Below are positions 46,115 through 57,455 of a stretch of DNA of 63,284 bases, in pieces. The notes under the pieces were generated by a model. That model ran no database searches. It was not told the origin of the DNA and worked only from the letters and a program-made list of their open reading frames with translations. Source of the DNA: Aggregatibacter actinomycetemcomitans (GTDB lineage Bacteria; Pseudomonadota; Gammaproteobacteria; Enterobacterales; Pasteurellaceae); contig JACAWG010000080.1 in assembly GCA_017160915.1 (NCBI GenBank), positions 1-63,284 on the forward strand. Reading direction: 5' to 3'. The translations under genes and the position numbers were made by a program. Within the stretch, counting starts at the first letter, position 1; each line of letters begins with the position of its first letter.

Positions 46115-46401
46115 AGTTCGTCGAATATGATGCGGCAAAATATCTAACAGATGAGGAAACGATTGCATTTTATTTAACAGACGCATTGGAAAATGGCTCG
46201 GAAGCGGAGTTTTTACTTGCCCTGAAAAATGTTGCAAAGGCAAGGGGAATGACACAGTTAGCCAAGGATTCCGGTGTGCCCCGTGAAAGTTTATATAAAA
46301 CCTTATCGGGCGAGAGCAAACCCCGTTTTGAAACGATTACCAAAATTGTTAACGCTTTAGGCGTGAATCTTGCCTTTACCCCTAAAATCACTAATGTTTA
46401 A
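46111..46401 (+). CDS. HigA-like antitoxin (HI1420 type), helix-turn-helix
   Basis: DNA-binding antidote (96 residues) of the HI1420-like family. The C-terminal half is an XRE-type HTH: ARGMTQLAKDSGVPRESLYKTLSGESKPRFETITKIVNALG. The N-terminal half (KFVEYDAAKYLTDEETIAFYLTDALENG) should wrap the toxin. It overlaps the toxin gene by four bases. Only 15 bases separate its stop from bioB, so bioB may be read from this autoregulated operon. Confidence 0.9.
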   Translation: MKFVEYDAAKYLTDEETIAFYLTDALENGSEAEFLLALKNVAKARGMTQLAKDSGVPRESLYKTLSGESKPRFETITKIVNALGVNLAFTPKITNV

Positions 46402-46416
46402 TTTATCGAGAGACCT

Positions 46417-47421
46417 ATGTTAACCAGTACCCTGCAAATTTACTCCATCACACCGCATCCAAGCGTGGAATATTGGTCGGTGTGTAAAGTGGAAGCGTTG
46501 TTTGAAACGCCGTTTTTAGATTTAGTTTATCGCGCGGCGCAAGTGCATCGTCAGAATTTCAATCCGCGTGCCATTCAGCTTTCAACCTTAATGTCTATTA
46601 AAACCGGCGGTTGCCCGGAGGATTGCGGTTACTGCCCGCAATCGGCGCGTTATCAAACGGGCGTGCAAAATCAGCAATTATTAGATGTGGAAGAAATTGT
46701 CGCCAAAGCGAAAATCGCCAAAGCCCGTGGGGCGGGGCGCTTCTGCATGGGCGCAGCATGGCGCGGACCGAAACCGAAAGACATCGCCAAAGTGACGGAA
46801 ATTATCAAGGCGGTGAAAGCCCTCGGCATGGAAACTTGCGGCACCTTCGGCTTATTGCAAGATGGCATGGCGGAAGAATTAAAAGACGCGGGCTTGGATT
46901 ATTACAACCACAATTTAGATACCGCGCCGGAGCATTACAGCGAAGTTATCGGTACACGCCGTTTCGACGATCGGATCAGCACCCTGGGCAAAGTGCGCAA
47001 AGCAGGCTTGAAAGTGTGCTGCGGCGGTATCGTAGGCATGAACGAAACCCGCAAAGAACGCGCCGGGCTGATTGCCAGTCTCGCCAATTTGGATCCGCAA
47101 CCGGAATCCGTTCCGATTAACCAATTAGTGAAAATTGAAGGCACACCGCTTGCCGACGCGGAAGAGCTGGATTGGACGGAATTTGTCCGCACCATCGCCG
47201 TGGCGCGTATCACCATGCCGAACAGCTATGTGCGTTTATCCGCCGGTCGCCAGGGCATGAGCGAAGAAATGCAGGCAATGTGCTTCATGGCTGGCGCCAA
47301 TTCCATTTTCTACGGCGACAAACTCCTCGTCACCGGCAACCCGGAAGAAGACGGCGATCGCCTGCTGATGGAAAAACTCGATTTAGAACCGGAGACGGAA
47401 GAGAATAAGCATTTGCGTTGA
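46417..47421 (+). CDS. bioB: Biotin synthase
   Basis: Radical SAM enzyme that inserts sulfur into dethiobiotin. The SAM cluster motif C66-x3-C70-x2-C73 lies in [26 protein letters not shown] and the C-terminal [28 protein letters not shown] include residues of the [2Fe-2S] site. The 334 residues fit. No other bio gene is here. It directly follows the toxin-antitoxin pair and ends in a strong terminator. Confidence 0.96.
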   Translation: MLTSTLQIYSITPHPSVEYWSVCKVEALFETPFLDLVYRAAQVHRQNFNPRAIQLSTLMSIKTGGCPEDCGYCPQSARYQTGVQNQQLLDVEEIVAKAKIAKARGAGRFCMGAAWRGPKPKDIAKVTEIIKAVKALGMETCGTFGLLQDGMAEELKDAGLDYYNHNLDTAPEHYSEVIGTRRFDDRISTLGKVRKAGLKVCCGGIVGMNETRKERAGLIASLANLDPQPESVPINQLVKIEGTPLADAEELDWTEFVRTIAVARITMPNSYVRLSAGRQGMSEEMQAMCFMAGANSIFYGDKLLVTGNPEEDGDRLLMEKLDLEPETEENKHLR

Positions 47422-47436
47422 TGATAGATTAGAAAA

Positions 47437-47475
47437 CAAAAGCCACTTTGTATGTAAAGTGGCTTTTGTTTTTTT
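47437..47475 (+). terminator. Intrinsic terminator after bioB
   Basis: Perfect 13-bp stem (arms 47437-47449 and 47456-47468) with a 6-base loop and seven Ts. Confidence 0.9.
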
Positions 47476-47520
47476 AGATTAAAATTCACTTCAAAAACTG
47501 ACCGCACTTTTAGGCGTGAA

Positions 47521-48714
47521 TCAGCCGAAGAAACCGGAAATGTAGGAATAAATGGTTTTGCCGCTTAAAACGCCCATGGCGATAACCACGATCCAGCCGA
47601 TGATTGCCATCCAGAGCGGGTGCTTGTAGTTGCCGACGATGTGGCTTTTATAGGCGGCTAAGAGAATGAGTGCGAGAGCGACGGGTAAAATTAAACCGTT
47701 AAGCGTGCCCACAAAAACCAACACGGCGGCAGGTTTGCCGATGGTGGCAAGGATGGCGGTGGAGATCACGATAAAGGCGATGATCCAGCGGTTGCGGTTC
47801 TTTTCAATGGTCGGGCATAAACTGGTTAAAAACGAAACCGAGGTGTAGGCGGCGCCGATAACGGAGGTGATGGAGGCTGCCCAAATCACAATGCCGAATA
47901 AAACCACGCCGAAATTGCCGGCAACGTATTCAAATGGTGTTTCCGCCGGATTTTTCGGGTTTAGCGGTATGCCTTTTGTCACCACGCCGAGCACCGCCAG
48001 GAATAAGATGATGCGCATGGTGGAGGCGATGAGGATGGCTGAGACGGAGCTGCGGCTCACTTCAGGCAGTGATTTTTCACCTTGAATACCGGCATCGAGC
48101 AAGCGGTGTGCGCCGGCAAAAGTGATGTAGCCGCCCACGGTACCACCGACCAGGGTGACGATAGCGATCGGATCCAGTTTTTCCGGCAAAAAGGTTCTGT
48201 GGATGGCTTCCACCACCGGCGGATCGGTTTTGAATGCCACATATACCGTTAAGGCAATCATGATGAAGCCCATTAATTGTGCAAAGCGGTCCATTAAAAT
48301 ACCGGCTTCTTTGCGCAGGAAAATTAAAATGGCGAATACGCCGCTAACGATTGCGCCGATTTCGGGTTTTATACCGAAAATGGAATTTAACCCCAAGCCC
48401 GCGCCGCCCACGTTGCCGATATTAAAAGCCAAACCGCCCATAACGATTAACGCGGCGAGAAAATAACCTGCGCCGGGGAAAATGGCGTTGGAAATATCCT
48501 GCGCACGTTTGCCCGACACCACAATAATGCGCCAAATATTGAGCTGGGCGCCGATGTCCAACAAGATAGAAAGGAGAATGACAAAGCCGAAACTTGCCAG
48601 TAACGTGTTGGTAAAGGTCGCGGTTTGCGTGAGAAAGCCCGGTCCGATCGCGGATGTCGCCATCAGAAATGCCGCGCCGAGCACCGCGTTGCGACGGTGA
48701 TGTATTGATGCCAT
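47521..48714 (-). CDS. NRAMP-like transporter of the 5-oxoprolinase cluster
   Basis: Integral membrane protein (397 residues, about 11 helices) of the NRAMP superfamily. The metal-binding signatures are absent: the first helix reads SAIGPGFLTQ where metal transporters have DPGN, and helix 6 reads TVGGYITFAGAH where they have MPH. It ends the pxpBCA cluster, in the position of B. subtilis ycsG near pxpA. I infer transport of 5-oxoproline or a related organic solute rather than a metal ion; that is not shown by sequence. Its GGAGGTG binding site is 5 bases before the ATG. Confidence 0.8.
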   Translation of the reverse strand: MASIHHRRNAVLGAAFLMATSAIGPGFLTQTATFTNTLLASFGFVILLSILLDIGAQLNIWRIIVVSGKRAQDISNAIFPGAGYFLAALIVMGGLAFNIGNVGGAGLGLNSIFGIKPEIGAIVSGVFAILIFLRKEAGILMDRFAQLMGFIMIALTVYVAFKTDPPVVEAIHRTFLPEKLDPIAIVTLVGGTVGGYITFAGAHRLLDAGIQGEKSLPEVSRSSVSAILIASTMRIILFLAVLGVVTKGIPLNPKNPAETPFEYVAGNFGVVLFGIVIWAASITSVIGAAYTSVSFLTSLCPTIEKNRNRWIIAFIVISTAILATIGKPAAVLVFVGTLNGLILPVALALILLAAYKSHIVGNYKHPLWMAIIGWIVVIAMGVLSGKTIYSYISGFFG

Positions 48715-48769
48715 AACGCACCTCCATTGTTGGTTTAAGTTGATGTTGTGTTTTTTGGTGTATTTCTAA

Positions 48770-49507
48770 TTAAGCGGTAATGCGAATGTTGTGTTTTTGT
48801 AATTCCGTCACAATGCGTTGGGCGAATTGCAGCGAATATCGGTTATCTCCATGCAGGCAAATGCTTTCGGCTTTTACTGTGACAAGGTTGCTGTCGATGG
48901 CTTTTACCTTGTTTTCGGTGACCATTTGCAAAACCTGTTCAATGGCTTCTTCATCGGATTCCACCATGGCGTTGGGCTGTGTGCGGGGAACCAGTGAACC
49001 GTCGGGCATATAGTGCCGATCGGCGAAGACTTCCGAAATGGTTTGCAATCCTTCCGTTTCCGCCACCTGCAACATTAAACTGCCCGCCAAGCCCATGAGC
49101 TTTAACGTCGGATCAAATTGACGCACGGTTTGGGCAATGAGCGTTGCCAAGCCTTTATCTTTTGCCGCCTGGTTATACAAAGCGCCATGAGGCTTCACAT
49201 AACTGAGCGTGGCGCCTTCGCCGTCGCAAATGGCTTTCAATGCACCTAATTGATAGCGTAAGTGCGCTACCAGTTCCTGCGGCTCCAGTTGCATGACGGT
49301 TCGCCCGAAATTCGCCCGATCAGGAAAGCCGGGATGGGCGCCGATACGCACGCCATTTTCGTTGGCAAATTTGACCGCACTTTGCATTTCTTTTGCGCTA
49401 CCGGCGTGCAATCCGCAGGCAATATTGGCGGAGGAAAGCAGTTTGAGTAAGGCTTCGTCGTAAGGAAAGCCTTCGGCGATGTCGGCATTTAAATCAATTT
49501 GTTTCAT
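48770..49507 (-). CDS. pxpA: 5-oxoprolinase subunit PxpA (LamB/YcsF family)
   Basis: Subunit of ATP-dependent 5-oxoprolinase, which opens 5-oxoproline to glutamate. Typical motifs: [49 protein letters not shown] and [11 protein letters not shown]. The ATG at 49507 (245 residues) has AGGAGG seven bases before it. An open frame continues to 49543, but the added residues do not fit the family. It overlaps the end of pxpC by 14 bases. Confidence 0.94.
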   Translation of the reverse strand: MKQIDLNADIAEGFPYDEALLKLLSSANIACGLHAGSAKEMQSAVKFANENGVRIGAHPGFPDRANFGRTVMQLEPQELVAHLRYQLGALKAICDGEGATLSYVKPHGALYNQAAKDKGLATLIAQTVRQFDPTLKLMGLAGSLMLQVAETEGLQTISEVFADRHYMPDGSLVPRTQPNAMVESDEEAIEQVLQMVTENKVKAIDSNLVTVKAESICLHGDNRYSLQFAQRIVTELQKHNIRITA

Positions 49508-50423
49508 TGACAATCCTCCTGATTTGATTGAGATAAACCGCATTTTTACGGCGTAATTTTGCCGCTTGTTCTAATGTGACGGCTTCAAAATTTATGGTGG
49601 ATCCTAACCGCACTTGTGCAAGACTGCCCAAATCGGCGTCAATCACATTGGCGATTTTCGGATAACCGCCGGTGGTTTGTGCATCCGCCATTAAAATGAT
49701 CGGTTGACCGCTTGGCGGCACTTGCACGCTGCCGAACTGAATGCCGTGGGAAAGCATTTCCAGCGGTTTTTTTAATTCTAGCGCTTCCCCTTGGAAACGA
49801 TAGCCCATGCGATCGCTGTTGCTGAGTAACGTCCATTTTTTACGCCACCAAGAATATTGCGATTTACGCTTAAAGGCGTGATATTCGGAGGAGGGCAGGG
49901 CGTAAATGGTGCTTTTTAACGGAATCGGCGCAATGCCCAAGGGGCTTAATAAAACGCCGTTAGCATGGGTTTTTAATTCATCTCCCGCTTGCAGATAGCG
50001 CCCTTCTATGCCGCCGATTTGCGCGCGAACATCGGTGCTGCAGGAGTTTAGTTCCGGTGTGACGGCAAATCCGCCTTGTACGCATAAATAGCCGTACATG
50101 CCGATTTTGGCGCGGTGCATTTTGAGAATCTGACCCGCTCGGGCTTGATTGCGCCAATAGGCATAAACTGGTTCGCCGTCCAATTCCATGTCATAAAATG
50201 CACCGGTGACGCAAAAATTCATGTCTTGGTGAAATTTGACGGTAATGCCGCCGAGAGGCACTTCGATTGCGGGCGAATTGGGTGCATTGCCAAGTAACAG
50301 GTTGCCCGCCTGCAATGCCAGTTTATCCATGGCGCCGCAATGACTAATGCCGAATTTACGCAAGCCGAAGCGCCCGAGATCTTGCAGCGTGGCGCGGGAT
50401 TGCACATCTAAAACTTCAATCAT
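49494..50423 (-). CDS. pxpC: 5-oxoprolinase subunit PxpC (KipA-like)
   Basis: Carboxyltransferase-like subunit (309 residues) of 5-oxoprolinase, formerly called biotin-dependent carboxylase-like or KipA. Motifs: [27 protein letters not shown] at the start and [34 protein letters not shown] in the second half. It overlaps pxpB by four bases and pxpA by 14, so the three subunits are coupled. Confidence 0.94.
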   Translation of the reverse strand: MIEVLDVQSRATLQDLGRFGLRKFGISHCGAMDKLALQAGNLLLGNAPNSPAIEVPLGGITVKFHQDMNFCVTGAFYDMELDGEPVYAYWRNQARAGQILKMHRAKIGMYGYLCVQGGFAVTPELNSCSTDVRAQIGGIEGRYLQAGDELKTHANGVLLSPLGIAPIPLKSTIYALPSSEYHAFKRKSQYSWWRKKWTLLSNSDRMGYRFQGEALELKKPLEMLSHGIQFGSVQVPPSGQPIILMADAQTTGGYPKIANVIDADLGSLAQVRLGSTINFEAVTLEQAAKLRRKNAVYLNQIRRIVNETN

Positions 50424-51061
50424 AATTCCATTCCCTCCACCACAAATTTCACCGTATCGCCGGCTTGTAATAAGGTCGGCGTGGTATGGTTTTTATCAAA
50501 TAACGGCTGTTTAGTATGCCCGATAAGTTGCCAGCCTCCGGGGGAGGAAAACGGATAAATACCGGTTTGCGAACCGCCGATGCCCACGGAACCTGCCGGC
50601 ACCTCCGTGCGCGGTGTGGCACGTCTTGGGGTGTGGAGTGTTTCCGGCAGACCGCCTAAATAAGGAAACCCCGGTTGGAATCCGATCATATATACAGTGT
50701 AAATCGGCGCACTGTGCATTTCGACAATCTGTTGCGGCGAGGTGTGATGAAACGCGGCCACTTCGTGCAAGTCTGCGCCGTATTCGCCGCCGTAAATAAC
50801 GGGAATTTCAATATGGCGACCATGAAATTGATCAACCTCGAGGGTTTGCCAATGTTGTTCCAAACGTTGAATTAACGGCGTGAAATCTGTGGTGAAATCG
50901 GTAAACACGGTGAGATTATTCATTCCCACAATCACTTCTACAATGTCGCTTTGTGACTGTAGCTGTTCGGCAAATGCCCATAACTTGCGTTGTTGCTCAA
51001 GTGACGCGGGAGGCGATAACGCACAAACCACGGCGGATTCGCTAATCGGGGTGATTTTCAT
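50420..51061 (-). CDS. pxpB: 5-oxoprolinase subunit PxpB (KipI-like)
   Basis: Smaller carboxyltransferase-like subunit (213 residues) of 5-oxoprolinase. VYMIGFQPGFPYLGGLPETLHTPRRATPR and the G-S-V-G-I-G-G-S-Q-T-G-I-Y stretch are the family core. In B. subtilis the homologue KipI inhibits a sporulation kinase, but the full pxpBCA set argues for 5-oxoprolinase. First gene of the cluster; its promoter lies in the 347-base gap upstream. Confidence 0.94.
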   Translation of the reverse strand: MKITPISESAVVCALSPPASLEQQRKLWAFAEQLQSQSDIVEVIVGMNNLTVFTDFTTDFTPLIQRLEQHWQTLEVDQFHGRHIEIPVIYGGEYGADLHEVAAFHHTSPQQIVEMHSAPIYTVYMIGFQPGFPYLGGLPETLHTPRRATPRTEVPAGSVGIGGSQTGIYPFSSPGGWQLIGHTKQPLFDKNHTTPTLLQAGDTVKFVVEGMEL

Positions 51062-51408
51062 AAGATACCCTCTCTGATGTTATGTTGCTTGTTATTATTT
51101 TGTTAAAAAATTGAAATATTTTTTATTTGCTTATGTCTTGGTGCTTATGGTCGATTTAATATTAATAACAATGGGTTAAACGTAATTCGGTGCTTTTACC
51201 GGAAAATGATTTGTTATTTTTAGAAACGGATTGTTTATTTATGTAGCACAGCAAAAAATGAAAGTATAGGTTTTTTCCAATAAAATCGGGTTTTAAATTA
51301 TTTTTTAGAAATTATTTAATTTAAGTGCGGTTATTTTATGTTTTATTTCAAAAAATAAAGGTCTGAATAAGATTCAGACCTTTATGTGCTTTTCTGATTA
51401 AACGAAAT
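51062..51408. other. Gap between pxpB and the PTS gene
   Basis: AT-rich spacer holding the pxpB promoter region, one uptake signal at 51323-51331 and the PTS terminator at 51356-51384. I see no ORF or RNA gene in it. Confidence 0.6.
51356..51384 (-). terminator. Intrinsic terminator after the PTS gene
   Basis: Perfect 13-bp stem (arms 51356-51368 and 51372-51384) with an AAG loop; TTTTTTG follows on the minus strand within two bases. Confidence 0.88.
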
Positions 51409-52875
51409 CTATTTCACTTTTGTCTTGATCGCTTCCGCCACCAATTCCGCTTCAGGACCAAGAATCACTTGTAATCCGTCATTGCCCAGTTTTACGTTAC
51501 CTTTGGAACCGAGGGATTTGAGCTGTTCCTCGTTGATTTTATTGCGATCAACCAAGGTTAAACGCAAGCGGGTGATACAGGCGTCAATAGTTTTGAAGTT
51601 GTCGGCACCGCCTAAAGCGTCGATAAATTTGACCGCTCTTTCTTCACGGGATTGATTGTTTACGCTTTGTGCAGGGGCGGATTCTTCCGTTTCTTCCGTG
51701 CGACCGATGGTTTTTAAGTTAAAGGCTTGGATGGCAAAACGGAACACCAAATAATAAATGGCGAAGAACACCAAACCCTGCACCAGCAACATATACCAGT
51801 CAACGGCAAGCGGGTTGCGGGAGGAAAGCGCCATATCCACCAACCCGGCACTGAAACCGAAGCCCGCGATCCAGTGCATACTGGCGGCGATAAACACGGA
51901 AATACCGGTTAGTAAGGCGTGTAAAACATAAAGAATCGGCGCCACGAACATGAAAGAGAATTCGAGCGGTTCGGTGATACCGGTAAAGAAGGAAGCGAAA
52001 GCACCGGCGAGCATGATGGAGGCGACTTTCACTTTTTGGCTTGGTTTCGCGCATTGGTAAATTGCCAGTGCCGCACCCGGTAAGCCGAACATCATAACAG
52101 GGAAGAAGCCCGCTTGATACATACCGGTGACGCCCACGGTTGCCGTGCCTTCGGCGATGGATTTGGCGCCGCCTAAGAAATTCGGGATGTCGTTAATGCC
52201 CGCAACATCAAACCAGAATACGGAGTTTAAGGCGTGGTGTAAGCCAACCGGGATTAACAAACGGTTGAAGAAGCCGTAAATCCCTGCGCCCACGGCGCCG
52301 AGGTCTTTGATGGATTCCCCGAAGGACACCAAAGCATTGAAGATATAAGGCCATACGTAGAGTAAAACGAAAGACAAGGCGATCATGACGAAAGACACCA
52401 CAATCGGCACTAAACGTTTTCCGCTGAAGAATGATAGGGCTTTCGGCAATTCCACTTGGTAAAAACGGTTGTAAAGTTCGGCGGAAAGCACCCCGATTAA
52501 GATACCGATAAATTGGTTATTGATTTTGCCGAACGCGGCAGGCACCTGACTTGGGTCAATATGTTGCAATTGCGCCACGCCACCCGGTGCAAGCAGGGTG
52601 GTGACTACATAATAGCCCACCAAACCGGAAAGGGCGGCGGAACCGTGTTTGTCTTTGGATAACCCGAACGCCACGCCCACGGCGAATAATAAGCCCATGT
52701 TGTCGATGATTGCCGCGCCGGACTTGATTAATAAGGCGGCGAGTTGGCTGTTGGCGCCCCAGCCGTCGGGGTCAAGCCAGTAGCCGATCCCCATTAATAC
52801 GGCGGCTGCCGGCAAAACGGCAACAGGCACCATTAAGGCTTGCCCGATTTTTTGGGCATAACTTAAAACACTCAT
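51409..52875 (-). CDS. PTS permease EIICB, N-acetylglucosamine/glucose type
   Basis: Membrane sugar permease and phosphotransferase of the glucose superfamily (488 residues). The EIIC domain spans residues about 1-385 (FNRLLIPVGLHHALNSVFWF, GITEPLEFSFMFVAPILY). The EIIB domain has the phosphocysteine C433 in IDACITRLR. There is no EIIA domain, so phosphate must come from a separate EIIA such as Crr. The ends GNVKLGNDGLQVILGPEAE and SVFWFDVAGINDIPNF read closer to NagE than to PtsG, and the gene lies beside the sialic acid/GlcNAc cluster, so GlcNAc is my preferred substrate; glucose is possible. A CRP site lies upstream. Confidence 0.8.
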   Translation of the reverse strand: MSVLSYAQKIGQALMVPVAVLPAAAVLMGIGYWLDPDGWGANSQLAALLIKSGAAIIDNMGLLFAVGVAFGLSKDKHGSAALSGLVGYYVVTTLLAPGGVAQLQHIDPSQVPAAFGKINNQFIGILIGVLSAELYNRFYQVELPKALSFFSGKRLVPIVVSFVMIALSFVLLYVWPYIFNALVSFGESIKDLGAVGAGIYGFFNRLLIPVGLHHALNSVFWFDVAGINDIPNFLGGAKSIAEGTATVGVTGMYQAGFFPVMMFGLPGAALAIYQCAKPSQKVKVASIMLAGAFASFFTGITEPLEFSFMFVAPILYVLHALLTGISVFIAASMHWIAGFGFSAGLVDMALSSRNPLAVDWYMLLVQGLVFFAIYYLVFRFAIQAFNLKTIGRTEETEESAPAQSVNNQSREERAVKFIDALGGADNFKTIDACITRLRLTLVDRNKINEEQLKSLGSKGNVKLGNDGLQVILGPEAELVAEAIKTKVK

Positions 52876-52977
52876 AAGAACTCCTTTAATTTATTTTTGA
52901 TTCCATAAGATTTTTCATTAAACGGAAAACAGCATATGCCTATGCGATTTCCTTTGGCAAATAAAAACTTCTGTTTT

Positions 52978-52993
52978 TGTGAGAAGTATCACG
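52978..52993 (-). promoter_or_regulatory. CRP site upstream of the PTS gene
   Basis: TGTGA-GAAGTA-TCACG on the plus strand matches the CRP consensus at 9 of 10 bases. A -10-like TATGCT on the minus strand near 52931-52936 would put it at about -61.5. Confidence 0.6.
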
Positions 52994-53068
52994 CTACGGC
53001 GTGTTATTAGCGGCGGCTTATTCTAAAACGGTTCCCTTTTTCCGTAAATTTTCGCCCGCCATAATAAC

Positions 53069-53105
53069 AATGAAGGATTAAACGTTATCGGCTTAATCCT
53101 TCATT
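53069..53105 (-). terminator. Intrinsic terminator after nanM
   Basis: Perfect 13-bp stem (53069-53081 with 53093-53105) and an 11-base loop; TTGTTATTAT or similar follows on the minus strand, a moderate T tract. Confidence 0.7.
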
Positions 53106-53123
53106 TTTTATGTGTTTGGCAGA

Positions 53124-54254
53124 TTATTCGACACTTAATTTTTTACCGTCGTAACTCATGCTTTGTACGGAAGTTAAGGCTTTGCCGCCGTCGGTTTCAC
53201 CGCCAATCAACAGCACTTGATTGTTGTAAGACACCGCAACGCCATAGCCGATACCGGCAGGCAACTCACCGATAATTTGCCATTTGCCGTTGTTTAAGGT
53301 GTAAATGTCTTTATGCCAGGCTTTGCTTAAGCCTTTGTGGGCGTGAAGCATCCCTGCTTTAAATTGTTTTACGGAACCCGGGAAATTCGCCCCGCCGGTG
53401 ACCAAATAATGCCCGTGGCTATAACCCGCCATAGCGCCCGCTAAACCGTCTTGGCTTTGCCCTTTCGGTGCCGGCAAATCAGGCAGGTTTTTCCATTGCA
53501 CGCCTTTGTCGGTGAATTTACCTTGATGGGTTTCCGCTGTGCGCAAGCCCGGTTTGATTTCGCCGTTGACGACGATTAACTCATTGCCTTGAATGGTGAA
53601 CGCCGCACCGGCACGTCCGGAGAACGGCACGCGACCTTCATTGCGCCATTTGTTGGTGGACGGTTCATAGCTTAATAATTCGGTGGTGAAGAAATAATCT
53701 TCAGGGCGTTGTTCAAAATAGGCTTTGGCGATGTCATCTTTTTTCGCTTTGTCTTCACCGGCGGCAACGGTGTCTTGGAAGAAGCCGTTGAAAATAGAGA
53801 GATTAGAACCGCCGACGATATAGACTTTGTCGCCGTGAGAGGCACCGCTGGATCCCACTAAACCACGCGGTGAACGGGTTGGTAATTTGTTCCAGGTATT
53901 GTCGGCAGGATTGTAGCTGTAAGCGTCATTAACGAGCTGTAATTCGCCTTTTTCATTTTTTTGTAACCCGCCGAAAACGTACAATTTGCCATCAACCGCT
54001 GCTGCGACAGGTTGGTTACGTTCGCCGCCCGGGAACGCGGCAATTTCTTTCCATTGGGCGTTCGGGGTTTTTAAATCCAAGGCATAAAATTTATCCCCGC
54101 CGGAGCCTAAACCCACATAAACCGTATCGCCGATTAATGCGCCCGCGCCGCTTTTAATCGCTACGGGCAAATCGGGATAAGCCGCTTGTGCCGTAGCAGC
54201 AAAAGCAGTTGCAGCAACAAATAAAGTCGCTAATGTTGTTTTTTTGAATGTCAT
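53124..54254 (-). CDS. nanM: N-acetylneuraminate epimerase (mutarotase) NanM
   Basis: Periplasmic kelch-propeller enzyme that speeds alpha to beta interconversion of sialic acid, giving the form bound by SiaP. A signal peptide ([14 protein letters not shown]) precedes about six kelch repeats, visible as recurring GG plus W patterns ([60 protein letters not shown]). The 376 residues match E. coli NanM. Lies after siaT but is separated by an uptake-signal hairpin. Confidence 0.94.
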   Translation of the reverse strand: MTFKKTTLATLFVAATAFAATAQAAYPDLPVAIKSGAGALIGDTVYVGLGSGGDKFYALDLKTPNAQWKEIAAFPGGERNQPVAAAVDGKLYVFGGLQKNEKGELQLVNDAYSYNPADNTWNKLPTRSPRGLVGSSGASHGDKVYIVGGSNLSIFNGFFQDTVAAGEDKAKKDDIAKAYFEQRPEDYFFTTELLSYEPSTNKWRNEGRVPFSGRAGAAFTIQGNELIVVNGEIKPGLRTAETHQGKFTDKGVQWKNLPDLPAPKGQSQDGLAGAMAGYSHGHYLVTGGANFPGSVKQFKAGMLHAHKGLSKAWHKDIYTLNNGKWQIIGELPAGIGYGVAVSYNNQVLLIGGETDGGKALTSVQSMSYDGKKLSVE

Positions 54255-54363
54255 AATAAACCTCGTTTTGAGTTATTGTTTGCTATTCGTAAACGGCATG
54301 AATAGGTTTATTTTTTTCTCTTTTTGCTTCCGTCATAATACGGGGAAGGAAAGAGGATGAAAG

Positions 54364-54406
54364 AAAAGTGCGGTCAAAATTTACAGCGTTTTTTAACCGC
54401 ACTTTT
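54364..54406 (-). terminator. Uptake-signal hairpin between siaT and nanM
   Basis: AAGTGCGGT near 54366 and ACCGCACTT near 54396 form a stem of about 11 bp; TTTTCTTT follows on the minus strand. It lies between two genes expected to be coexpressed. Confidence 0.7.
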
Positions 54407-54412
54407 TGGTTC

Positions 54413-56269
54413 CTAAGGTATTAACAAATTCGGCACAAAAGTAATAATTTGCGGGAAGATGGTGATTAATACCAAAGTTAAGAAAATCGGAATTAAGAAC
54501 GGCAACACGCCTTTGGTCACGGTGGAGACGGACATATTACCCACCCGTGCCACCACGAATAATGCCATTCCCATCGGCGGTGTTAAGATACCGATCATCA
54601 TGTTCAAGGTGGTCATTACGCCGAAGAACACGAGGTCGATACCAAATTGCATGGCGATTGGAATCAGCATCGGTAATACCAAGAATTGCAAGGCAAGGGC
54701 GTCAATAAACATACCGAGGAACAATAACAGGGCGTTGATCATCACCAAAACCATCAACGGGGAATCCGCCACGGCGACGAACACATCGGCAATACGCATT
54801 GCCACTTGTTCGCGGGCGATCATGTCACCGAAGAAGGTCACCGTCATGATCATCAGTGCCACCACGCCGGTAATCGCCATGGCTTCCACACAGCTGTTGA
54901 ACAGCATTTTAAGGGTAAGTTCTTTATACACGAATTTACCGATAATGATGGAATAGAAGGCTGCTACTACCGCAGATTCCGTCGGGCTGAATAAACCGGA
55001 GAAGATCCCGCCGATAATCAATAACGGGGTTAAAATCGCCCAGAATGCGCCTTTGAACGCGGCGCAAAGTTGCGCACGGGTGGCTTTCGGTGTTCTTGGA
55101 TAACCGCGTTTTTTAGACACGTAGTAGTTCATGACCATCAAGGCGATGGTGACTAATACGCCCGGCACAAAGCCTGCGATAAAGAGTTTCGCAATGGATT
55201 CGTTGGCGATAACGCCGTAAATGATCATGGCGATACTTGGTGGCACCAACGGACCGATGATACAGGAGGCTGCGGTGATACCGCCGCAAATATCGTCATC
55301 GTAACCGGCGTCGCGCATGGCTTTGATTTCCAATTGACCTAAACCACCCGCATCGGCAAGGGCGGAGCCTGACATGCCGGAGAAGAGTAAACTCGCGCCG
55401 ATATTCACGTGTCCCATACCGCCGGTGTAGTGACCGAGCAAGGCTTTGGCGAAGTTAAAAATACGTTCTGTGATACCGCCGGTGTTCATTAAGATCCCGG
55501 TGAGAATATAGAACGGCACGGCAAGCAGCGGGAAGCTGTCCAAACTCATGGTGAGTTTTTCGGACGCCGCGTTCACCACGTTCCAGCGGGTCATGGAGAA
55601 ATAAAGCAGGGTGGTGATGAATAAAGACCAGCCCACCGGCACGCCTAAGAACATAATCACCAACCAGAAAACCAGTGCCACATAAACCGCGTTAGAACCG
55701 AATTTGACATATTCGGTGATGCGTAGGGCTTTGTACCATTCGGGGGCGACAAACAAAATACCCAAAATAATGACCGCACTTACGATGAAAAAGGTTGCCG
55801 GCAGGTAGCTTTTATTGTCTTTGAAATTATCCGCCTGTGCTTGGAAGAAACGGATTAACATCAAAACGGAAATGATCGGCAAGGAGGCATAAATCCATTT
55901 TTCCGAAATGCCGCCTAAGGCATCAATAGGGAAATTGGCGCCGACGAAGGTTTTGATACCAAAGTGGATGAAGAAAATCACACCGAGGAAAATCACCACT
56001 TGCACAAAGGAATTTGCGACTTTTTTGACGCTCGGCGGCATTAAGTTGGTGAGGAAGTCAATATAAACGTGTTCTTGTTTTCTGATGGCGACGCTAATGC
56101 CAAGCATACCCACATAAACGAACAGCAATTTTGCCAGTTCTTCACTCCAAATTAATGGAGAATGGAATGCTTGTCTGAACAGAATTTGTAAAACAAGAAT
56201 GCAGAATATCACGAGGAATAAGGCGCCGCCGATCCATTCTTCGAGTTTATTAAAGATTTTCATGTTCAA
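54413..56269 (-). CDS. siaT: Sialic acid TRAP transporter, fused membrane protein SiaT (SiaQM)
   Basis: Sodium-driven importer for N-acetylneuraminate. In this 618-residue protein the small TRAP Q domain (residues about 1-155, four helices, [21 protein letters not shown]) is fused through an extra helix to the large M domain (about 190-618). The M domain shows [44 protein letters not shown] and [12 protein letters not shown]. The fusion is the hallmark of H. influenzae SiaT. It works with SiaP, encoded 55 bases upstream. Confidence 0.96.
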   Translation of the reverse strand: MNMKIFNKLEEWIGGALFLVIFCILVLQILFRQAFHSPLIWSEELAKLLFVYVGMLGISVAIRKQEHVYIDFLTNLMPPSVKKVANSFVQVVIFLGVIFFIHFGIKTFVGANFPIDALGGISEKWIYASLPIISVLMLIRFFQAQADNFKDNKSYLPATFFIVSAVIILGILFVAPEWYKALRITEYVKFGSNAVYVALVFWLVIMFLGVPVGWSLFITTLLYFSMTRWNVVNAASEKLTMSLDSFPLLAVPFYILTGILMNTGGITERIFNFAKALLGHYTGGMGHVNIGASLLFSGMSGSALADAGGLGQLEIKAMRDAGYDDDICGGITAASCIIGPLVPPSIAMIIYGVIANESIAKLFIAGFVPGVLVTIALMVMNYYVSKKRGYPRTPKATRAQLCAAFKGAFWAILTPLLIIGGIFSGLFSPTESAVVAAFYSIIIGKFVYKELTLKMLFNSCVEAMAITGVVALMIMTVTFFGDMIAREQVAMRIADVFVAVADSPLMVLVMINALLLFLGMFIDALALQFLVLPMLIPIAMQFGIDLVFFGVMTTLNMMIGILTPPMGMALFVVARVGNMSVSTVTKGVLPFLIPIFLTLVLITIFPQIITFVPNLLIP

Positions 56270-56324
56270 CTCCGTTTAATCATAATGGAGGAAAGGGGGC
56301 CTGCCGAAACAGGCACACGCGTGA

Positions 56325-57356
<1,032 letters not shown>

Positions 57357-57426
57357 TTACAGCTCGGTTTGCATTCTAAAGTAAAAAAATCATTTTCAAA
57401 TAGAGAATGAAGATTTATTTCAAAAA

Positions 57427-57442
57427 TGAGAAGTAGATCACA
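57427..57442. promoter_or_regulatory. CRP site in the siaP/nanE divergent region
   Basis: TGAGA-AGTAGA-TCACA matches the CRP consensus at 9 of 10 bases. If nanE starts near 57505 (TAGAAT at 57493-57498 as -10), the site is centred near -70.5, a class I position. CRP and SiaR are known to control this region in H. influenzae. Confidence 0.65.
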
Positions 57443-57455
57443 TAGTTGGAATATC

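Noticed and set aside
47821-48466. Plus-strand ORFs opposite the NRAMP-like gene
   Set aside because: They mirror the hydrophobic codons of the real gene and lack start signals.
51409-52875. PTS gene named ptsG outright
   Set aside because: Several stretches and the context favour the GlcNAc type; the substrate cannot be fixed by eye, so no symbol was given.
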